From: a virus
Strand: one strand, 5' to 3'
DNA: 46,752 nucleotides
Virus record (IMG/VR): IMGVR_UViG_3300047312_000378
Coordinates: 1 to 46,752 of that record
Shown piece after piece: positions 41,916 through 46,752 of this stretch; the stretch's first letter is position 1; each line of letters starts with the position of its first letter. Position numbers and translations under genes: made by a program. The notes beneath the pieces were generated by a model. That model was given only the letters and a program-made list of their open reading frames with translations, was not told where the DNA came from and did no database searches.

Positions 41916-42754
41916 GGTTGCCCTTCATTCAGCTGAAGCAGGACGCGATCGTAAAGGCCCGGACGATGGCCCGGCTGCTCAAGATCCCCGCCTACGCCGG
42001 CATCGGCCTGGCGGGCGAGCTCTTCGTGTGGGCGCTCGATATGGCCCCGGAAGACGAGTCGGGGAACGTCGATTGGTCAGGTGACCTCGGGAAGGGAAAC
42101 CCGGCCGAGCTTGTGGCGGCGGCGGTGGGCTGGGAGGGCGACCAAGAACAGCTCCTCGCCGCCTTCATCCGGGTCGGATTCGTCCAAGCCGCCGACAGCC
42201 ACTTACGCAAATCGGCCCGGGTGCGTGGTTTGGACTGTTACGAGGCCACCCACGCAAAGGCGCTGAAAGACAGGGACAGGAAACGTGTCCGTAGGATTTC
42301 CACTGGAAGTCGCGAGGACGGCGCGGGTCAGACGCAGACGCAGACGCATAAAAGGCTTTTAGAAACCCCCCAAGCAGACTTCGGATCTGGAGAGCCAGAA
42401 ACCGACTCGAAAGAAGCGCATTGGGGCGACGTCGCTGAGCGGCTGGTCGCGGCGCTCATCATCGACCGAGACATGAGCAGGCCGACCCGCCCGACGTTGC
42501 GCGTCGACATCGACACGGCGAGTCGATGGGCGCTCGACTGGTGTCGAAAGTACGAGCCGGATGGGCTGGCGGTCGCCCAGATGCGCCGGGCATTCAGTGG
42601 GTACCTCGAAGACGACTGGGCAACTGACCGCGGGGCGTCGCTGAGTCTGTGGTGTGCCGAAACCGTGTGGTTGACCAGGTGGGACGCCGAGCGGGCGGAC
42701 GACCGGGAGCGCCACCGGAAAACCTTCAAACCTGAGGTGATTCATGTCGCTTGA
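41912..42754 (+). CDS. Replication-initiation-like protein
   Basis: The 280-residue protein starts VRLPFIQLKQDAIVKARTMA and has GLAGELFVWALDMAPEDESG, LVAAAVGWEGD and LLAAFIRVGFV, the winged-helix pattern of phage replication or DnaD-like initiators. A variable central region links to a C-terminal helical domain (SRWALDWCRKYEPDGLAVAQ). Upstream frame to 41597 is inside DUF5131 and rejected. Confidence 0.6.
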   Translation: MRLPFIQLKQDAIVKARTMARLLKIPAYAGIGLAGELFVWALDMAPEDESGNVDWSGDLGKGNPAELVAAAVGWEGDQEQLLAAFIRVGFVQAADSHLRKSARVRGLDCYEATHAKALKDRDRKRVRRISTGSREDGAGQTQTQTHKRLLETPQADFGSGEPETDSKEAHWGDVAERLVAALIIDRDMSRPTRPTLRVDIDTASRWALDWCRKYEPDGLAVAQMRRAFSGYLEDDWATDRGASLSLWCAETVWLTRWDAERADDRERHRKTFKPEVIHVA

Positions 42755-43259
42755 GGCCGAGAAAAATCAGACGCGTTGGCGGTACGAAACGGAGTGTGGG
42801 GTGAAAGGCGAACTCAGGAGTTCGGCTCCGGAAGGTCGTCGAGAATCCATCGAACATCTGAGCGGACACGCGAGCGTGCGGCACGATCCGATCTGTTCGT
42901 CCAGACAGCCGGTTCCGCTGTACTGCGGCGTTTCTTTTTTTCACATCGAAACCGAGCCATCCGCCACCAGCTTCGAGGCCATCGGGGCGGAGATCGGGCG
43001 ACTGGTGCAAACGAAACAGGCGGCCTACGGCGACTCATTCGGCAAGAGCGGCGCGGTGATGGCCATCCTATACCCGGAAGGAATCCCGGCCGCGAAGCTC
43101 GACGATGCGCTGACGGTGGTGCGGGTGCTCGACAAGCTGTTCAGGATTGCCACCGACCGTGACGCGCTCGGCGAGTCTCCGTGGGGAGATATCACCGGGT
43201 ATGGGCTGCTCGCGGTGAAGCGCGACCAGGACCAGCGAACGGGGGATCGACGCCGATGA
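42744..43259 (+). CDS. Hypothetical phage protein with YGDSF motif
   Basis: The 171-residue protein has a poorly conserved, basic first 60 residues, then a family-like core: LVQTKQAAYGDSFGKSGAVM, ILYPEGIPAAKLDDAL, VVRVLDKLFRIAT and DITGYGLLAVKRD. This core is common in phage proteins possibly linked to nucleotide modification. The true start could be inside the N-terminal region, where a T7 run also occurs (42934-42941 area). Confidence 0.6.
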   Translation: MSLEAEKNQTRWRYETECGVKGELRSSAPEGRRESIEHLSGHASVRHDPICSSRQPVPLYCGVSFFHIETEPSATSFEAIGAEIGRLVQTKQAAYGDSFGKSGAVMAILYPEGIPAAKLDDALTVVRVLDKLFRIATDRDALGESPWGDITGYGLLAVKRDQDQRTGDRRR

Positions 43260-43624
43260 ATTCTTTCGACGAGAGACGCGCCCATCGAATCGAGGTGCTC
43301 CGAGGCACGTGCCTGTGCGCGAGTTGTATGTCGAAGGCCTCGGAAAAACATTCGGAGAAACCAACCATGGCGCCAGAAAACAACCGATCGCCCCGAATCC
43401 CCCGCCTGGCGGCCGTTCGCGCGCCCATCGAATCGCTTGGGGTCAATCGCCTCCCCGGCCCAATCCCGAAGGTCACTTCGAGGCCCGTCGAGCTTCACAG
43501 CGTCGGGCGCAGCGTCCTGGTGTTCTGCCTTGAGGCGCTGACCGGCTCAGAAACTCAACGCCAGGTCGCGGTGCGGATGCTCAAGGAAGAGCTGGCGAGC
43601 GGAATCAGCAGGGGTTCTCGGTGA
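43256..43624 (+). CDS. Hypothetical 122-residue protein
   Basis: ATGA overlap with the preceding gene. CLCASC near residues 19-24 could bind metal; the rest is basic and Pro-rich with a C-terminal helix. Not recognised. Confidence 0.5.
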   Translation: MNSFDERRAHRIEVLRGTCLCASCMSKASEKHSEKPTMAPENNRSPRIPRLAAVRAPIESLGVNRLPGPIPKVTSRPVELHSVGRSVLVFCLEALTGSETQRQVAVRMLKEELASGISRGSR

Positions 43625-43848
43625 GGCGCGATCGGAGACTCTTCGACAGCAACGGCAACGAGGTGTTGATCAACCTCATCTGCACGGCCTGCGGGAAGAG
43701 CAAGCCCTTCTCGGAGTTCGGCGCCCGGCTCGTCAACGGGCAGATGCGCTCAATCCCGCAGTGCACCAGCTGCCGCGGCAGGTACTACCAAGCGCGCCCG
43801 CGCTTCGAGGTTCAGCCTCAGCCGATACCTGACTGCGGCGGCCTTTGA
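43621..43848 (+). CDS. Zinc-finger protein
   Basis: The 75-residue protein has CTACGKSK and CTSCRGRYYQ separated by 23 residues, a four-cysteine zinc finger like those of small phage DNA-binding or HNH-related proteins. GTG start, four-base overlap. Confidence 0.65.
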   Translation: MRRDRRLFDSNGNEVLINLICTACGKSKPFSEFGARLVNGQMRSIPQCTSCRGRYYQARPRFEVQPQPIPDCGGL

Positions 43849-43885
43849 TTTCAAACGACGTTCCAAACCAACAACACGAGACCAA

Positions 43886-44814
<929 letters not shown>

Positions 44815-44818
<4 letters not shown>

Positions 44819-45126
44819 ACGCGACGATTCGCCTGAAGGTGTTTGATCGCGCGAAGGGCTACTGCGAGTGCGGTTGCCGGCGGCCCATCACCTTCGAAAC
44901 CGGTCGGGCCGATCACTTCTTCGGCCGGGCAAAGGTCGAGGAGAAGATCGCCAACGTCTGGGCACTGGCGATTCCCTGCGACGAACTGAAGACGAACAAC
45001 CGCCCGAGCTCAATCTATTGGTTTCGGCTCTTTCGCGATCACTGCCGGAAGCACCGCTACGAGCCAGAATTCGAACGAGCCCAGACCCGGATAATGGTGC
45101 TCAAGCAAAAGGGGCTCGTCTCGTGA
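44815..45126 (+). CDS. HNH-like endonuclease candidate
   Basis: The 103-residue protein has VFDRAKGYCECGCRRPITFE then ADHFFGRAKVE and DHCRKHRYEPEF. The Cys pair with following H-F and H-x3-H segments fit an HNH metal finger, though the core is not fully canonical. GTG overlap with the previous stop. Confidence 0.55.
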
Positions 45127-45614
45127 ACTGGGCCGATCTGTTCATCGTGTTGCCTCTCCCACCGAGCAACAACGACCTGGTGCGACCGTGCCAGGTACGC
45201 GGGAAGGTCAGGCTGGTGTCAACGCAAGAAGCCACAACGTTTCGAACCCAGGCGGTTCACATCCTGAAGAACGCCGCGAAGGTTCATCACCACCCTGCCC
45301 TGCTCACCGGCCCGGTGATGATTCACGCGGTCTTCTACGTGGCGACGCTGGCGAGCGACTGCAACAACCGGTGGAAGGCCCTCGAGGATGCGATCACCGA
45401 ATCGGGGGTCGTTTGGGACGACGACAGACAAGTGAGCCGTGGAGTCTCCGACAAGGAATTCACCGCCCCCGGGGAAGAACCCTGGTGTCAGGTTCGAATC
45501 GAGCCAAGAAACAGCGAAGACCACGCTCGGCGCCTGACCTCGGCCGCTGGTCGCAAACCGGTGAAGCGCCTACCACTCGCGTCTCCGAACTTCATTTCAC
45601 CGAGGACGAGTTGA
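45123..45614 (+). CDS. rusA: RusA Holliday-junction resolvase
   Basis: The 163-residue enzyme cuts Holliday junctions. LPLPPSNNDLVRPC opens the fold, Asp79 lies in ASDCNNRWKALEDAI, and Asp99-101 in WDDDRQV, matching RusA active-site acids. The C-terminal 35 residues are a basic extension. GTG start overlaps the previous stop. Confidence 0.85.
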   Translation: MNWADLFIVLPLPPSNNDLVRPCQVRGKVRLVSTQEATTFRTQAVHILKNAAKVHHHPALLTGPVMIHAVFYVATLASDCNNRWKALEDAITESGVVWDDDRQVSRGVSDKEFTAPGEEPWCQVRIEPRNSEDHARRLTSAAGRKPVKRLPLASPNFISPRTS

Positions 45615-45859
45615 AAACCATCGAACCAGCGAAGTTCAAGGTCTGCGCAAAGTGCGGGCTCTCAAGCACCGACACCATCGGCGACCCGCCGCGCTGCTCG
45701 ATGGTCGCCAAATGCGGAATCGGCAAGCCAGGCCGGCCAGCCACCTTCGGCGGTCCGGTTTGGGGCGGCGGCCGAGAGCCGAAGGTCCCCGATCTCACCG
45801 AGGATGATCACGCGGAAATCAGGCGTGCGATTGAGGCGAGGCGAGCGAAGGCCGAGTAG
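45611..45859 (+). CDS. Small Cys-containing protein after RusA
   Basis: TTG start overlapping the RusA stop. The 82-residue protein has CAKCG and later CSMVAKCG, a plausible zinc site, and a helical acidic end. Longer frame to 45188 lies inside RusA and is rejected. It ends the early-type operon; the gap after it holds a promoter-like motif. Confidence 0.5.
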   Translation: MKTIEPAKFKVCAKCGLSSTDTIGDPPRCSMVAKCGIGKPGRPATFGGPVWGGGREPKVPDLTEDDHAEIRRAIEARRAKAE

Positions 45860-45880
45860 TTGGCCACCGTCTACAATTAG

Positions 45881-45894
45881 TGTCTGTAATGTAT
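45881..45894 (+). promoter_or_regulatory. TGTCTGTAA.GTAT motif before the late-operon start
   Basis: TGTCTGTAATGTAT lies 44 bases upstream of the gpZ start and matches the minus-strand motif before the ParB-like gene except for one inserted base. The flanks (CAATTAG here, CAAATAT there) are also similar. The two sites stand at starts of separate transcription units. Confidence 0.45.
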
Positions 45895-45909
45895 CGTCAC
45901 GAAGTGCTC

Positions 45910-45924
45910 TTGCGGGTGTCCGCA
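45910..45924 (+). repeat. Near-copy of the cos-flank sequence
   Basis: TTGCGGGTGTCCGCA here differs at one base from TTGCGGGTGTACGCA at 46736-46750, which spans the right terminal repeat. It forms a short hairpin (TGCGG/CCGCA). It could be a terminase contact site, a leader hairpin or chance. Confidence 0.5.
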
Positions 45925-45937
45925 AAGGGAGGTTCCG

Positions 45938-46510
45938 GTGGCCGCTGAACTCGTCTTCGAGTTCGATTCAAAGGATCTGGAGGTCTGGCGCGACGCCAGG
46001 CTCGAGCGGGCCGTCCTTCGAGCCGTCTCGATGGCCGGCAACGACGCGATCGGCGCTCTTCGCGTCGCAGCGAGTAGGGGTGTTCGCGAGAAAAAGAAGA
46101 TGAAGCTCGGCAAGGTGAACAAGGCACTCCGGGTGATCATGCCTCGGAGTCGCAGCTCACTGCTGAACCTCGTTTGGCGGCTGAGCATTTCCGGAAGCCC
46201 TGTTCCCGTTTCCGATTATCCGGCGCGCGAAGTGGCGAAGGGGGTCTCGGTCGAGATCAACGTGGGGTCGCGCAAGACCATTGCTTCCGCGTTTATCGCA
46301 GTGCTCAAGAGCGGGCATCGTGGGGTGTTCAAGCGCGTCGGCGATGCGCGTTTGCCTATCCGGCTGCTGTACACGACACGCGTCACCGACGTGTTCAAGG
46401 GTGAAGCCCTCACCCCCGTTGTGATGGCAGAGGCCGACAAGAAGTTCGCGTCGTCGTTTGCTCGCCTGTTGCCCATTCAGCTGGGCAAGCTCAAGCAGGC
46501 AGCGGAGTAA
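45938..46510 (+). CDS. Minor tail/connector protein, lambda gpZ family
   Basis: The 190-residue protein matches gpZ-type structural proteins: AGNDAIGALRVAASRGVREK then MKLGKVNKALRVI, VSDYPAREVAKGVSVEI and HRGVFKR. gpZ completes lambda tails and normally sits in the head-tail connector block; here it lies upstream of cos, far from the connector genes in this linear view. GGGAGG precedes the GTG start. Confidence 0.8.
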   Translation: MAAELVFEFDSKDLEVWRDARLERAVLRAVSMAGNDAIGALRVAASRGVREKKKMKLGKVNKALRVIMPRSRSSLLNLVWRLSISGSPVPVSDYPAREVAKGVSVEINVGSRKTIASAFIAVLKSGHRGVFKRVGDARLPIRLLYTTRVTDVFKGEALTPVVMAEADKKFASSFARLLPIQLGKLKQAAE

Positions 46511-46515
46511 CGCAC

Positions 46516-46677
46516 ATGCACCTCTCAGCCAGTGCGCAGCGCTTCAGGGATCGCAGGCAAGCAATCGAAGATGATCGTGTCCGCGCTGCTCGTCGTGCAC
46601 GTCGAGGTCTCATCGCCGTCGTCGGCCTGTCGTGCGTCGTATGGTTGACCTTGCTGATGTTCCTTTCGCTTCGATGA
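46516..46677 (+). CDS. 53-residue membrane protein
   Basis: ATG at 46516 follows the gpZ stop. A basic N-terminal half is followed by a hydrophobic segment at about residues 32-52 (LIAVVGLSCVVWLTLLMFLS). A single-pass peptide before cos; function unknown. After it, 46678-46740 shows no gene. Confidence 0.5.
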   Translation: MHLSASAQRFRDRRQAIEDDRVRAARRARRGLIAVVGLSCVVWLTLLMFLSLR

Positions 46678-46740
46678 ACATGCTCACCTCGCCCCACCCT
46701 ACCCACCGGCTTAGGTTCTTCCGGGGCGCCCCCCATTGCG

Positions 46741-46752
46741 GGTGTACGCAGG
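46741..46752. repeat. 12-base terminal direct repeat, right copy
   Basis: Identical to positions 1-12. Joining the ends once gives a 46,740-base circle whose terminase promoter side and gpZ gene become neighbours of cos. Confidence 0.6.

Overview
The window looks like the complete genome of a temperate, contractile-tailed (myovirus-type) phage. The last 12 bases repeat the first 12 exactly, and this join lies just upstream of the terminase genes, as expected for a cos-type phage whose physical ends or circular closure are shown. The genome is GC-rich and tightly packed: most genes are joined by ATGA, GTGA or TTGA overlaps, and no stretch over 300 bases lacks a gene. Several features point to a host among the Myxococcota or relatives: many DGG/DAG-rich, cysteine-rich exported proteins, an integrase ending of the HDxRRTxISLAQ...THG...YTTLPW type, and an attP site inside the integrase gene as reported for myxophage Mx8. 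This host call is inference from protein style, not a database match.

Layout. (1) 78-8350, plus strand: lambda-like packaging and head genes (small and large terminase, gpW, portal), one ORF carrying prohead protease plus major capsid protein, a DUF2190 capsid-cement protein and head-tail connectors. (2) 8347-17104: a Mu-like contractile tail (DUF2635, sheath, tube, tail-assembly chaperone with a -1 frameshift signal, tape measure, gpN, gpP, gp45, gp46, gp47). (3) 17123-23659: tail tip and fibres. Three genes with N-terminal membrane or signal segments sit between gp47 and gp48, and gp48 is enlarged by an N-terminal fusion and by two FN3-like repeats inside its own fold. (4) 23718-26141: small genes and a lysis cassette (membrane coiled-coil protein, cysteine-peptidase endolysin, holin candidate), then an initiator-like tRNA at 26148-26220.

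(5) 34481 down to 26221, minus strand: a long early operon of small zinc-finger-like proteins, a C5-cytosine methyltransferase, a GIY-YIG-like protein, a ParB/MT-A70 adenine methyltransferase, an ASCH-type protein and a stand-alone ParB-like protein. (6) 34482-37882: the lysogeny region, with a heptad-repeat operator, a putative repressor, HTH/excisionase-like proteins, a lipoprotein on the opposite strand, the integrase and attP. (7) 37879-46677, plus strand: early and middle genes including an XF1762-like protein and a DNA methyltransferase joined by a G10 tract, a LexA-like HTH protein, a DUF5131 protein, a replication-protein candidate, an Ala/Asp triplet-repeat protein, an HNH-like protein and RusA, then a gpZ-type structural gene just before the cos end.

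How it works together: the divergent region near 34500 probably decides between lysogeny and the leftward and rightward early operons. Methyltransferases would protect DNA, RusA would resolve recombination intermediates, and cos packaging feeds the rightward late operon from gpZ through terminase, head, tail, fibres and lysis.
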